A DNA stretch of 64,000 bases, taken from positions 646,073 to 710,072 of the forward strand of contig JANQAE010000002.1 of the NCBI GenBank assembly GCA_024707225.1. Direction: 5' to 3'. The notes under the pieces are model-generated. The model saw nothing but the letters and a program-made list of their open reading frames with translations. It was not told where the DNA came from and ran no database searches. This stretch comes from Dokdonella sp. Its GTDB lineage: Bacteria > Pseudomonadota > Gammaproteobacteria > Xanthomonadales > Rhodanobacteraceae. A program made the translations under genes and the position numbers. Position 1 is the stretch's first letter, and every line of letters starts with the position of its first letter. Shown one piece after another: positions 1-8,165 of the stretch.

Positions 1-287
1 AGCGATTCGAGCTCGCCGAGCAGCTCGGGCGGAATCGCCGGCGGCTCGGGCACGGGTTCGACGACCGGCGCGGGCGGCGGCGCGCGCCGCGGCCAGGTCG
101 CCGCGGCGACGAGGATCGCGGCCAGCGCCAGGGCCGCGGCGATCTGGGCGCCGTGACCGGGCCAGCGCCATGCGGCCGCGGCTGACGCCGCGATCAGCGC
201 GAGCGCGAGCAGCGCGGCGACGGCGCGCCAGCGCGAGCCGGGCGCGGCGGCGGAGACGGGCGGAGCCGGCTCAGGGCGCGGAGGCAT
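1..287 (-). CDS. N-terminal part of a two-TM membrane protein, cut by window edge
   Basis: An open minus-strand frame begins at ATG 287, inside the end of the response regulator gene (17-base overlap), and runs off the window. The visible 95 residues start with a short Pro-rich cytoplasmic stretch, then a hydrophobic Ala/Leu segment (about residues 23-38), a short WRWPGHG turn, a second hydrophobic segment (about 48-62), and a Pro-rich linker ending in PPELLGELES. This is the layout of the membrane anchor of a signalling protein, such as a histidine kinase or cyclase, whose catalytic part lies outside the window. The overlap with a response regulator supports a signalling role, but this is inference. 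It is too short for the length cut used for longer frames, and its function is unknown. Confidence 0.55.
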   Translation of the reverse strand, partial: MPPRPEPAPPVSAAAPGSRWRAVAALLALALIAASAAAAWRWPGHGAQIAAALALAAILVAAATWPRRAPPPAPVVEPVPEPPAIPPELLGELES

Positions 288-2928
288 GGAAGTCGTAGCC
301 GAGATCACCGGTGGCCTGCTGCACGAAGTTGCCCTGGATGTAGTCGACGCCGGCGCTCCACAGCGCGGCGGCGCCGCGCGCGTCCTCGATGCGCGGTGCG
401 ATCACGCGGCCGCGATGCTCGTGGATCAGGGCGACGGTATCCTTGAGCTCGGCCCATTGCGCAGCGGTGCGGCCGCCGGCCGGTCCCGGGCCGAGCTTGA
501 CGAAGTCCACCGGCGGTCCGGCGACGATGCGGCCGGCCGCGGCCAGGGTGTCGCAGCCGCTGATCGTGACCAGGACGCCGAGCGCGCGTGCGCCGGCGAT
601 GAAGCGCTGCGCGGCCTCGCCGCCGGCGTCCAGATCGGCCAGACGCAGGTCGATCGACAGCCAGTCGCCGGGATGCTCGCCGCCGGCCAGCCGCGACTGC
701 AGCCAGGCCAGATGCGCCGGATCGCGCGTGCTCGCCGCGGACTGGCTGACGAACAGCCGCAGCGGCTGCTCGAGCCGGTAGCGCTCGGCCGCGATCGCGA
801 GGCAGCGCGCGAGCACGCACTGGTCGACCTCGCTCATCAGGCCTTCGCGCTCGGCGGCCGGGATGATCTCGGCCGCGGTGTGCAGGCGGCCGTCCTCGCC
901 GGCCAGGCGCAGCAGCACCTGGAACTGCGCCTGCTCCTCGCCGTGCAGCGAGACGATCGGCTGGAACACCAGATCGAAGCCGCCGGCCTTCAGTGCCGAC
1001 CGGATCCGCTCGCCGAGCGCCGGATCGACCGGCATCGTGCCGCGCACGATCGAGACGCCGGCCAGGCCCGCCTCGGCGGCTGCGCGCTCGGCGGCGTCGA
1101 GCATCGCCGCCGCGTCGCCGATGCCGACGCTGAACGGGCACAGGCCGATCGTCACGCGGAACGCCGCCTCGCCGAGCGCCTCGACGATGCGCGTGCGCTG
1201 CGCGGCTGCCCACGAAGCCAGCGTCGGCGCGTCGCGGTCCTGCATCAGCACCGCATAACCACGATCGCCGCAGCGCGTCAGCAGAGCGCCGGTGCCGACC
1301 GAATCGGCGATCTGCCGGCCGAGGCTGTCGAGCGCGCGATCCAGGCGCGACCAGCCGATGCGCTCCTGCACCGATGAGGTGTCGATCCCGAAGAACAGCA
1401 GGCCGCCGTTGCGGGTGCCGGCATCTTCCATCGCGAGCAGGCCCGACAGCCTTTCGAGCAGCCGCGCCTGCTCGACCGTGCCCGACGCCGGCCGCGGCTC
1501 GGACGGCGGACTCGGCGTGCGCCGCTGCTGACGGCGCGCGCGCCGCACACGGTTGAGCACGGCCGAGATCAGATGCTTGGGACGGATCGGCTTGGACAGG
1601 AAATCGTCGCCGCCGGCGCTGAGCGCCTCGAAGTGCTTGTCGGCGTCCTGTTCGCCGGACAGGAAGACGATCGGCGTGGATACGAAGGCCTCGCGCTCGC
1701 GGATCAGCGCGGTCAGCTCCATGCCGTCGCAATCGGGCATGTACAGATCCATCAGGATCAGGTCCGGCCGGAACCGGTCCAGTTCGTCGAAGACCGTCAG
1801 CGCATGGGTCAGCGTCAGCGTCTGCATGCCGCCCTTGCGCAGGATCGAGTCGGCGAACAGCGCCTGCGTGCGGTCGTCCTCGATGATCAGGATCCGGTAC
1901 GGATCGGCGACCTGCGCTTCGGCGAGCTCGTCGAGTCGTGCCAGGATCGCCGGTGTCGCGGCCGGCAGCGCGATGAACGCGTCGCAGCCGGCGCGCATGG
2001 CCTGCAGGCGCGCGCCCAGATCGCCGCCGGCCGAGAACGCGGCCAGATGCACGCGATGCACGACGCGTTCGCGCGCGCTCTTGACCAAGGCGCCGATCTG
2101 GTCGAGCGCGGTCTCGAAACCGGCATCGACGACGACCAGCCCCGGTGGATGCCGGCTCAGCTGATTCTTGAGTGCATCGACGCGGTCGTAGCGCTCCACG
2201 CCGATGCCGCGCAGCGCCAGATGCTGCGTGATCGCCTGCGCCAGCTCGCCGGCTTCGCCGAGGTAGTAGCACAGCGCGAGCTCGCGCGCGGCCTCACCGG
2301 CGGCATCGGTCGCGCCCGGCGCATCGGCCGGCTTGTCGACGGTGACCTCACTCGCGACGGGTGATGCGGTCGCGGGCAGCGGCTCCGGCTCGGACAAGAA
2401 GACGGGTTCGGCCGCCGCGGGCGGTGCCGCCAGCGCCGCGGGCGGCTCCGGCTCGGCGGCCCGTGCCGGCAGCGGGACCTGCGCATGGATCTGCGCGTAG
2501 CCGGCCGGCGGCGTGACCAGCAGCGGAAATCCGTTCTCCTCGCTGCGCGTGCGCTCGACCAGGGCCTGCGCGGCCAGCATGACCGCGTCGTCCGGCCGGA
2601 AGCCCGCGCAGGCGCCGGCCAGGGCCGCGATCCGCTCGGCGAGCGCGTCGCGCGTCGTCGCATCGGGCAGCTGCGGCGGTCGTGCGAACGGGCGCAGCAG
2701 CGCCGCCACCGCGTGCAGCGGCTCGATCAGCTCGTCGGCGCCGACGTGGCGGCCGATCTCGGCCAGGCGCGTCGCGTCGTCGGCGAGCAGGATCAGCGTA
2801 TTGACGTCCCAGCCCTCCTCGAGCAGGCGCTGGCCGCGCGCCTTGAGCCGGTCGACGCGGTTCGTCAGCGCCGCCTGCGCGCGGCGGCGGTCTTCCGCAT
2901 CTGCGACGTCGATGTCTTCGGCTTGCAT
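271..2928 (-). CDS. Response regulator with HPt-like N-terminus, two REC-like domains and degenerate GGDEF and EAL domains
   Basis: An 885-residue cytoplasmic signalling protein. The N-terminal 130 residues are helical and HPt-like. A Pro/Ala linker follows, then a degenerate receiver (about 215-335) without the acidic pocket, and a canonical receiver (about 345-465) with IIEDD, phospho-Asp in LMDLYMP (about residue 394) and the FLSGE and LSKP motifs. The next domain (about 500-625) resembles GGDEF but has GDRGY instead of GG[D/E]EF. The C-terminal domain (about 640-870) resembles EAL but has QVLL for EALL, and VDFVKLGPG where active enzymes have the metal-binding DFIKID. Both c-di-GMP domains should therefore be catalytically dead; the protein may be a phosphorylation-controlled c-di-GMP sensor or scaffold of the FimX type. 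Its stop overlaps the next gene's start, suggesting co-expression. Confidence 0.85.
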   Translation of the reverse strand: MQAEDIDVADAEDRRRAQAALTNRVDRLKARGQRLLEEGWDVNTLILLADDATRLAEIGRHVGADELIEPLHAVAALLRPFARPPQLPDATTRDALAERIAALAGACAGFRPDDAVMLAAQALVERTRSEENGFPLLVTPPAGYAQIHAQVPLPARAAEPEPPAALAAPPAAAEPVFLSEPEPLPATASPVASEVTVDKPADAPGATDAAGEAARELALCYYLGEAGELAQAITQHLALRGIGVERYDRVDALKNQLSRHPPGLVVVDAGFETALDQIGALVKSARERVVHRVHLAAFSAGGDLGARLQAMRAGCDAFIALPAATPAILARLDELAEAQVADPYRILIIEDDRTQALFADSILRKGGMQTLTLTHALTVFDELDRFRPDLILMDLYMPDCDGMELTALIREREAFVSTPIVFLSGEQDADKHFEALSAGGDDFLSKPIRPKHLISAVLNRVRRARRQQRRTPSPPSEPRPASGTVEQARLLERLSGLLAMEDAGTRNGGLLFFGIDTSSVQERIGWSRLDRALDSLGRQIADSVGTGALLTRCGDRGYAVLMQDRDAPTLASWAAAQRTRIVEALGEAAFRVTIGLCPFSVGIGDAAAMLDAAERAAAEAGLAGVSIVRGTMPVDPALGERIRSALKAGGFDLVFQPIVSLHGEEQAQFQVLLRLAGEDGRLHTAAEIIPAAEREGLMSEVDQCVLARCLAIAAERYRLEQPLRLFVSQSAASTRDPAHLAWLQSRLAGGEHPGDWLSIDLRLADLDAGGEAAQRFIAGARALGVLVTISGCDTLAAAGRIVAGPPVDFVKLGPGPAGGRTAAQWAELKDTVALIHEHRGRVIAPRIEDARGAAALWSAGVDYIQGNFVQQATGDLGYDFHASAP

Positions 2929-3160
2929 CGTGCGCCCTCGTGGACCTCGGACACCTTGCCAGGCCGGCGACTATACCAAGCCGGACGCCGCGCGGCCGAG
3001 CGCCGCGGCGCCGCCGCGTGGCCTTCCGGCGGGCTCGTGCGCGGCATTCCGCCCGCGGCCTCGAACCGGTCCGCAACGCGAACGCGGCCGTCGAGGTGCA
3101 GCGTTCGGATACGCCGCTCGCGCGGAATCTCGCCGGGGCGCGCGCCGCGCCGCCCGGCCG

Positions 3161-3577
3161 TCAGAACGGCTTGACCACGACGAGGATCACGATCGCAATC
3201 AGCGCGAGCGCCGGCAGCTCGTTGAAGATGCGCAGCGAGCGGCTCGACCAGCGGTTGGTACCGGCCGCGAAACGCCGCACCATGCGCACCAGCTGCAGGT
3301 GGTAGACGGCGAGCGCGAGCACCAGCGCGAGCTTGGCATGCATCCAGCCGGCGGCCAGCCAGCCCGGCATCCGCCACAGCGTCAGCAGGCCGAACACGAT
3401 CGCCAGCACGCCGCCGATGTGGGTCATCACCAGCAGGCGCCGCTCCATGATCGTCAGCCGTGCGTGCACGGCCGGCTCGGTCGCTTCGGCGTGATGGACG
3501 AACAGACGCGGCAGATAGAACAGGCCGGCGAACCAGGTGACGACGAAGACGATGTGGAAGGCTTTCAGCCAGAGCAT
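3161..3577 (-). CDS. hemJ: Protoporphyrinogen IX oxidase HemJ
   Basis: A 138-residue integral membrane protein that oxidises protoporphyrinogen IX to protoporphyrin IX, the penultimate step of haem synthesis, in bacteria that lack HemG or HemY. The start at ATG 3577 gives the typical family N-terminus MLWLKAFHIVFVVTWFAGLF with the conserved His8. Four hydrophobic helices are visible (about 4-24, 52-70, 80-98, 120-136), and the short basic C-terminus VVVKPF is typical. The length matches the family (about 140). A much longer frame continues upstream of this ATG but is an antisense shadow of the divergently transcribed genes. It is divergent from the coiled-coil/bactofilin/erpA group, with 138 bases between. 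Confidence 0.92.
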   Translation of the reverse strand: MLWLKAFHIVFVVTWFAGLFYLPRLFVHHAEATEPAVHARLTIMERRLLVMTHIGGVLAIVFGLLTLWRMPGWLAAGWMHAKLALVLALAVYHLQLVRMVRRFAAGTNRWSSRSLRIFNELPALALIAIVILVVVKPF

Positions 3578-3715
3578 TGCGGCGGCCGATGGCGAGGTCG
3601 AGCGGGCTGTGATTATCGGCCCCGAGGCGCGGCGATGAAAGCGTCGCGGAGGCGCGCGGCGCCCGGCCGGACGAGCCGGTATGCTTGGCGGTCCTCGACC
3701 GCCCCGGTGAAGCCG

Positions 3716-4438
3716 ATGATCCGCCACCCGCCGCCGCTGGTGATCCGCCCGCTGGACCGCAGCCGCGAGCGGCGCCGACTGCTGCTGCTCGCGGTCCTCT
3801 GGCTGGTCAGCCTGCTGCTCGCCGCTTGGCTCGGGCGGGCGCTGACCGAACACGGTGACGGCGCGCGCGATGCGCAGGCCCGGGCCGATCTGGAAACGCA
3901 GAACGAGGAACTGAAGGCGCGCGTGGCGATCGTCCAGCGCGCCGAGCAGGTCGCCAAGGTCGCGCTGGAGGACCTGCGCAAGTCGCTCGGCGAGCGCGAC
4001 GAGGAGATCGCGAGCCTGCGTGCCGACCTGGCGTTCTACGGGCGCCTGGTCGGCGGTACGCGCCGCGAAGGCCTGGCCGTGCACGACCTGCGGCTGACGC
4101 CGGTGGCCGGTTCGCGCGCGTGGAATTTCGTCGCGACGCTGACCCAGAACATCAAGCGCGGACAGGACATCCGCGGCCGCCTGACGCTGAGTGTGGAGGG
4201 CGTGCAGGACGGCAAGCTGGTCACGCTGGACTGGAAATCGCTGGTCGACGGCGGCGCGGCGTCTGGAATCGAGTATGGCTTCAAGTATTTCGAGCAGGTC
4301 AAAGGTACGATCATGCTCCCGGAGGGGTTCACGCCCAACCGTCTGCACCTGCAGGCCGACGGCAGCGGCAACCGGGCCGAGCAGGATTTCCAGTGGGCCG
4401 ACGCGGTGAAGATCCAGGAGACGACCGATGTGGGGTAA
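3716..4438 (+). CDS. Single-pass membrane protein with periplasmic coiled coil (DUF6776-like)
   Basis: A 240-residue protein. The start at ATG 3716 gives a short Arg-rich cytoplasmic leader and one TM helix (about residues 21-41). Next comes a coiled coil (about 50-105, heptad-rich with ETQNEELKARVAIVQRAEQ), then a beta-rich C-terminal domain with no catalytic motif I recognise. I recall this as the DUF6776 type of protein found next to bactofilin and erpA in xanthomonads; this is memory, not a search. Its stop (TAA 4436-4438) overlaps the bactofilin ATG (4428), so the two are translationally coupled. An attractive inference is that it anchors or regulates the bactofilin polymer at the membrane. 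Confidence 0.8.
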   Translation: MIRHPPPLVIRPLDRSRERRRLLLLAVLWLVSLLLAAWLGRALTEHGDGARDAQARADLETQNEELKARVAIVQRAEQVAKVALEDLRKSLGERDEEIASLRADLAFYGRLVGGTRREGLAVHDLRLTPVAGSRAWNFVATLTQNIKRGQDIRGRLTLSVEGVQDGKLVTLDWKSLVDGGAASGIEYGFKYFEQVKGTIMLPEGFTPNRLHLQADGSGNRAEQDFQWADAVKIQETTDVG

Positions 4439-4840
4439 CGGCAAGAACGGCGGCGGCAAGCCGGTGGCGGCGATCACGACGCTGATCGCCGAGGGCACGG
4501 TGATCGCGGCGACGTGCAGTTCGACGGCGGGCTGCACCTGGACGGCATCATCGAGGGCTCGATCACCGCCGAGGGCAGCGAAGCGGTGCTGACGCTCAGC
4601 AACAAAGGGCGCGTGCACGGCAAGATCAGCACGTCCAATGCCGTCATCAACGGCCAGGTGCTCGGCGACATCGTCGCGGTGCAGCGCCTGGAGCTGGCCG
4701 GCGACGCGCGTGTCGAGGGCAACGTCTACTACCGCGTGCTGGAGATGGCGGCCGGCGCGCAGATCAACGGCAAGATGATCTACCAGGGCGAGGCGGTGCG
4801 GCAGCTGGCCGGCCCCGAGCCGGTACCCGCCGACGCTTGA
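4428..4840 (+). CDS. Bactofilin (polymer-forming cytoskeletal protein), frame broken once
   Basis: Bactofilins form nucleotide-free beta-helical filaments under the inner membrane that organise envelope growth. The frame from ATG 4428 reads MWGNGKNGGGKP, then AAITTLIAEGTVI, the usual entry to the beta helix. It then leaves frame at about 4505. The +2 frame resumes with DVQFDGGLHLDGIIEG and continues through the repeated hydrophobic-Gly pattern (GKISTS, INGQVLGDI, VEGNVYYRVLEM) to TGA 4840. Adding one C at 4505 (ATC CGC GGC GAC) would restore a continuous bactofilin of about 137 residues with the conserved RGD turn. The rest is intact, so a sequence error is more likely than decay. It overlaps the upstream coiled-coil gene and lies 60 bases before erpA. 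Confidence 0.85.
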
Positions 4841-4900
4841 AATCGGCCCGCGCCGGACCGATGTGATCCGGTCATTCCTCCGCTTCGATTCCGAGCCGTC

Positions 4901-5269
4901 ATGTCCGAACAGGCCGTTCCCACCTACCTGGACGCTCCCGAGTCGCCGCTGCTGTTCAGCGAGGCGGCCGCGCACAAGGTCCAGGAGCTGATCGCGGAGG
5001 AAGGCAATCCCGATCTGAAGCTGCGCGTCTACATCAGCGGCGGCGGCTGCTCGGGCTTCCAGTACGGTTTCACGTTCGACGAGGAACGCGCCGAGGACGA
5101 TTTCGCGGTCGACCGCGAGGGCGTGACCCTGCTGGTCGATCCGCTGAGCCTGCAGTATCTGATGGGCGCCGAGATCGACTACACCGAGTCGCTGACCGGT
5201 GCGCAGTTCGTGATCCGCAACCCCAACGCCAAGACCACCTGCGGCTGCGGATCCTCGTTCTCGATGTGA
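4901..5269 (+). CDS. erpA: Iron-sulfur cluster insertion protein ErpA
   Basis: A 122-residue A-type carrier that delivers Fe-S clusters to apoproteins such as IspG/IspH. All three cluster-ligating cysteines are present: Cys50 in [11 protein letters not shown], and Cys114 and Cys116 in [11 protein letters not shown]. Length and C-terminus match the ErpA/IscA family. The longer acidic N-terminus and position next to bactofilin favour ErpA over IscA, and no isc genes are nearby. The stop TGA 5267-5269 overlaps the GTG start of nudC. Confidence 0.93.
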   Translation: MSEQAVPTYLDAPESPLLFSEAAAHKVQELIAEEGNPDLKLRVYISGGGCSGFQYGFTFDEERAEDDFAVDREGVTLLVDPLSLQYLMGAEIDYTESLTGAQFVIRNPNAKTTCGCGSSFSM

Positions 5270-6225
5270 GCGCCGACCGCCGCAGCCGCAACAACGTATT
5301 CGCCGGGCTGGCGCTCGATCGCCACGCCGAGCAGCGCGACGACGCCGAGTGGCTGAGCGGGCAGATCGACGACCCGCGCGCACAGTTTCTCGTGCTGGCG
5401 GCCGACGGCCGCGCCCTGGTACGGACCGACTGCGACGCGCTGCGTCTGCTCGATGCCGGGGAACGCAAGGCCTGGTTCGCGCATGCCACGGCGAGCTTCC
5501 TCGGTGCCGACGAGCACGGCCCGCGCTTCGTGCTGCGCGTCGAGGAGGCGCGCGCCGAGCGCCTGGCGGCCGAGCTCGACGCGGCCTGGCTCGACCTGCG
5601 CAGTGCCGGCCTGCGTCTGCATCCGTTCCAGTCCGGCCTGTTCGCCTATGCGCGCGCGCTGTCGCACTGGCAGTCGCGCACGCGTCACTGTCCGGTCTGC
5701 GGCGCCGCGCTCGCGATCGTCGCCGGCGGCCATCGCGCACGCTGCACCAATACCTACTGCGAGGCCGAGCAGTTTCCGCGCACCGATGCGGCGATCATCG
5801 TGATCGTCAGCCATGAAGACCGCTGCCTGCTCGGCCGTCACGCCAAGTGGGCCGAGGCGCGCTACTCGACACTGGCCGGCTTCGTCGAGCCCGGCGAGAC
5901 GCTCGAGGACGCCGTGCGCCGCGAGGTCATGGAAGAGGCCGGCGTGCGCGTCGTCGACTGCGACTACCACTCCTCGCAGCCGTGGCCATTTCCGGCCTCG
6001 CTGATGGTCGGCTTCACCGCCCGTGCCGACGATCCGACGATCCGCTGCGGCCCCGAGCTGGCCGATGCGCGCTGGTTCGGCGTCGAGGACCTGCGCCGCG
6101 CACTCGCCGGGCGCTCGATCATCCTGCCGCCGCCGGTGTCGGTTTCGTATCGTCTGATCGAGCACTGGCTGCGCGAAACGGCCGGCCTGGACCTGGCGGC
6201 GCTCGTCAACGACGAGCGCTGGTAG
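5266..6225 (+). CDS. nudC: NAD+ diphosphatase / NAD-capped RNA hydrolase NudC
   Basis: A 319-residue Nudix enzyme that cleaves NAD(H) to NMN(H) plus AMP and removes NAD caps from RNA. The start is GTG 5266, overlapping the erpA stop (GTGA). The N-terminal NUDIX-like domain is followed by a zinc ribbon with Cys142, Cys145, Cys160 and Cys165, then the Nudix box at about 205-227 ([20 protein letters not shown]). The NudC-specific SQPWPFPAS motif lies at about 237-245 and is what separates NudC from other Nudix proteins. Expression is probably coupled to erpA. Confidence 0.93.
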   Translation: MSADRRSRNNVFAGLALDRHAEQRDDAEWLSGQIDDPRAQFLVLAADGRALVRTDCDALRLLDAGERKAWFAHATASFLGADEHGPRFVLRVEEARAERLAAELDAAWLDLRSAGLRLHPFQSGLFAYARALSHWQSRTRHCPVCGAALAIVAGGHRARCTNTYCEAEQFPRTDAAIIVIVSHEDRCLLGRHAKWAEARYSTLAGFVEPGETLEDAVRREVMEEAGVRVVDCDYHSSQPWPFPASLMVGFTARADDPTIRCGPELADARWFGVEDLRRALAGRSIILPPPVSVSYRLIEHWLRETAGLDLAALVNDERW

Positions 6226-6266
6226 GCGCGCAGCCGCGCTGCGCATCGTTCGCGCTGCGCCGATCC

Positions 6267-6307
6267 CGCTACAATCGCTGCGCTGCGTTCGCCGTCGCTA
6301 CAATCGC
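6267..6307 (+). promoter_or_regulatory. Tandem promoter-like repeats ahead of ampE
   Basis: The 12-mer CGCTACAATCGC occurs twice (6267-6278 and 6296-6307), 29 bases apart. Each copy contains TACAAT, a near-consensus -10 hexamer. The second lies 32 bases before the ampE ATG (6336). No good -35 hexamers are visible, as is common in high-GC gammaproteobacteria. Two start sites, or a duplicated promoter, are inferred. Confidence 0.4.
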
Positions 6308-6335
6308 CGTTCCCTTCCTGCGGAAGCCCGTGTCC

Positions 6336-7218
6336 ATGGCCACGACCCTGCTCGCCGTCGTCCTCGTGCTGATCGCGGCGCACACCTTGCCGGATCTGGC
6401 GCGACTGCGCGACTTCGCCTGGCTCAAGGCCTGGCTGGCGGCCTGGAACGGCGGCGATCGCGCACGGCCGCTGCCGGCGATCGTGGTGCCGCTGATCGTC
6501 GTCGCGGTCTGCGCGCTGATCCAGATCGCGCTGGCCGGCTGGCTGTTCGGCCTGCCGGCGTTCGCGTTCGCGCTGGTCGTGCTGTTCTACTGCTGGGGCC
6601 CGCGCGATCTGGACGAGGACATCGGCGCGGTTCTCGCCGAGACCGACCGCGACCAGCGCGCGCAGGTCGCCCAGCGGCTGCGCCCCGATCCGGCGGAGCG
6701 GCCGCTGCCGGCGGATGCCGCCTGCCTGGTCGAGGCGACGTTCCAGTCGGCGCTGTCGCGCTGGTTCGGCGTGCTGTTCTGGTTCGCGATCCTCGGACCG
6801 GCCGGCGCGATCGGCTATCGCGTCGTGCAGCTGATGGCGCGCGTGCCGGCGTTCCGCGACGAGCTCTCGGCGGCCGACCGCAACCTGTTCGAGCGCATCG
6901 CGCTGGCGCTGGACTGGGCACCGGCCCATCTGATGGCGTTGACGCTGGCGCTGGTATCGGACTTCGACTCGGTCGTGCGCACCTGGCGCGAGTATCACGC
7001 CGCGCACGGCGCGCGGCTATTTCACGCTGGATCTGGGCTTTCTCGGTGTACTGGCACGCGCCGGCGTCGATGCCGACGTGATCGCCGGCGACGGCTACGC
7101 CACCGACGTGACCGATCCGGTCGTCGAGCTGACCGATGCGCGCACCGTGCTGCGCCGGATCCTGGTGACCTGGCTGGCGATCCTCGCGCTGCTCGTGCTG
7201 GCCGGCTGGGTGCACTGA
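6336..7218 (+). CDS. ampE: AmpE-like inner-membrane regulatory protein, frame broken once
   Basis: AmpE is a multi-TM inner-membrane protein linked to beta-lactamase induction and peptidoglycan-recycling signals. From ATG 6336 the frame gives an N-terminal TM segment, then three hydrophobic helices and the family motif LFYCWGPRDLDEDIGAVL (about 85-102). It leaves frame at about 7014. The next frame resumes with GYFTLDLGFLGVLARAG and a last TM helix (LVTWLAILALLVLAGWVH), ending at TGA 7218. Two missing bases in the GCGCG run, or one extra C, would explain the break; both halves are otherwise intact. No ampD is seen in the window. The PDZ lipoprotein gene starts three bases later. Confidence 0.8.
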
Positions 7219-7221
7219 GCC

Positions 7222-7935
7222 ATGGCGCCGGTATCGAAGCGCACGGCGCTGATCGGACTCTTCGTGGCGGCGTTCGCCGCGCTCGGCGGCTGCGCGACGA
7301 CGCGCAGCGTGCACGTCGAGCCGGCAGCGGGCGCCGAAGCGTCCGTGGTGTCCGAGATCGAGCGCTACACCGAAGAACCCGGCCGCGACGCGGCCACGGT
7401 CACGGCGTTCCGTGCGGCACCGCCGCCGGCTGCGCCGCAATGGAGCGATGGCGCCGATCCGCTCGCCGACCGCAACCGGTTCGGCGCCGAGGGCTACGCG
7501 CACGTCGGGACCAGCCGCTTCGCGCAGTGGGACGAGCGCGCACGGGCCGCGGCCGCGGGGCGCGCGCAGGCGCTCGGTGCCGATCGCGCGCTGGTCTACG
7601 CCGGCACGGCGGCATCCGAGGCCGCGGTCGCCTACTACGTGCGCTTCCGCCTGCCGTTCGGTGCGACGTTCCGCGATCTGCGCGAGGACGAGCGCGCCGC
7701 GCTCGGCCGCGGCGGCGTGCGCATCGGCTCGGTGCTGGCGGGAACGCCGGCCGAGGAGGCCAATCTGATCGGCGGCGACGTCATCGTCGTGATCGACCGC
7801 ACTGTGGTCGCTGACCGGGCCGGTTTCCAGGCCGCGCTGCGCCGCCTGGCCGGACGCCGTGTCGATCTCGAGCTGATCCGCAACGGCGAGACGCTGCAGC
7901 GCAGCGTGCGCCTCGGTGCGCCGGCGCAACCCTGA
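7222..7935 (+). CDS. Secreted lipoprotein with C-terminal PDZ domain
   Basis: A 237-residue protein with a lipoprotein signal peptide (LFVAAFAALGGC, lipidated Cys24). A middle domain (about 65-135) lacks motifs I recognise. It is followed by a PDZ-like fold at about 155-230, with GVRIGSVLAGTPAEEANLIGGDVIVVIDRTVV giving the usual carboxylate-loop region. No protease domain is fused, so it is a stand-alone PDZ protein that may bind peptide C-termini in the periplasm. It starts three bases after ampE and probably shares its transcript. No specific function is claimed. Confidence 0.8.
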   Translation: MAPVSKRTALIGLFVAAFAALGGCATTRSVHVEPAAGAEASVVSEIERYTEEPGRDAATVTAFRAAPPPAAPQWSDGADPLADRNRFGAEGYAHVGTSRFAQWDERARAAAAGRAQALGADRALVYAGTAASEAAVAYYVRFRLPFGATFRDLREDERAALGRGGVRIGSVLAGTPAEEANLIGGDVIVVIDRTVVADRAGFQAALRRLAGRRVDLELIRNGETLQRSVRLGAPAQP

Positions 7936-8131
7936 CGCGACGCCGCGGACGCGCGCGCGCGGCGCGTCATCGGTCCGGCTGTCGTCCAGGTCCCGGCCAG
8001 GCCCGACGTAGGGGCCGGACGCGCCGATCCGTTGAGTCGGACCGGGCGCGATGACCGTTCCGGCCGCAAGCGCCGTCGCGCTGCACCGTGCATGTGACGA
8101 CCGGCAGGCGCTGTCGCCGCGCCGGTCTCGC

Positions 8132-8137
8132 TAGAAT
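8132..8137 (+). promoter_or_regulatory. Candidate -10 element for the M16 peptidase pair
   Basis: TAGAAT in the AT-rich patch CGCTAGAATTTTGCG, 29 bases before the M16 start. It is one of few AT-rich sites in the 230-base gap after the PDZ lipoprotein. No clear -35. Confidence 0.35.
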
Positions 8138-8165
8138 TTTGCGATCGACCATCATGGAGAGCGGA

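Noticed and set aside
3578..5740. Long minus-strand frame of 859 codons continuing upstream of hemJ
   Set aside because: It lies antisense to five plus-strand features with clear homology; only its last 138 codons are a recognised protein.
5847..7814. 655-codon plus frame fusing nudC, ampE and lipoprotein regions
   Set aside because: Only the part from ATG 6336 to the frame break is homologous (AmpE); the rest is a shadow of neighbouring genes.
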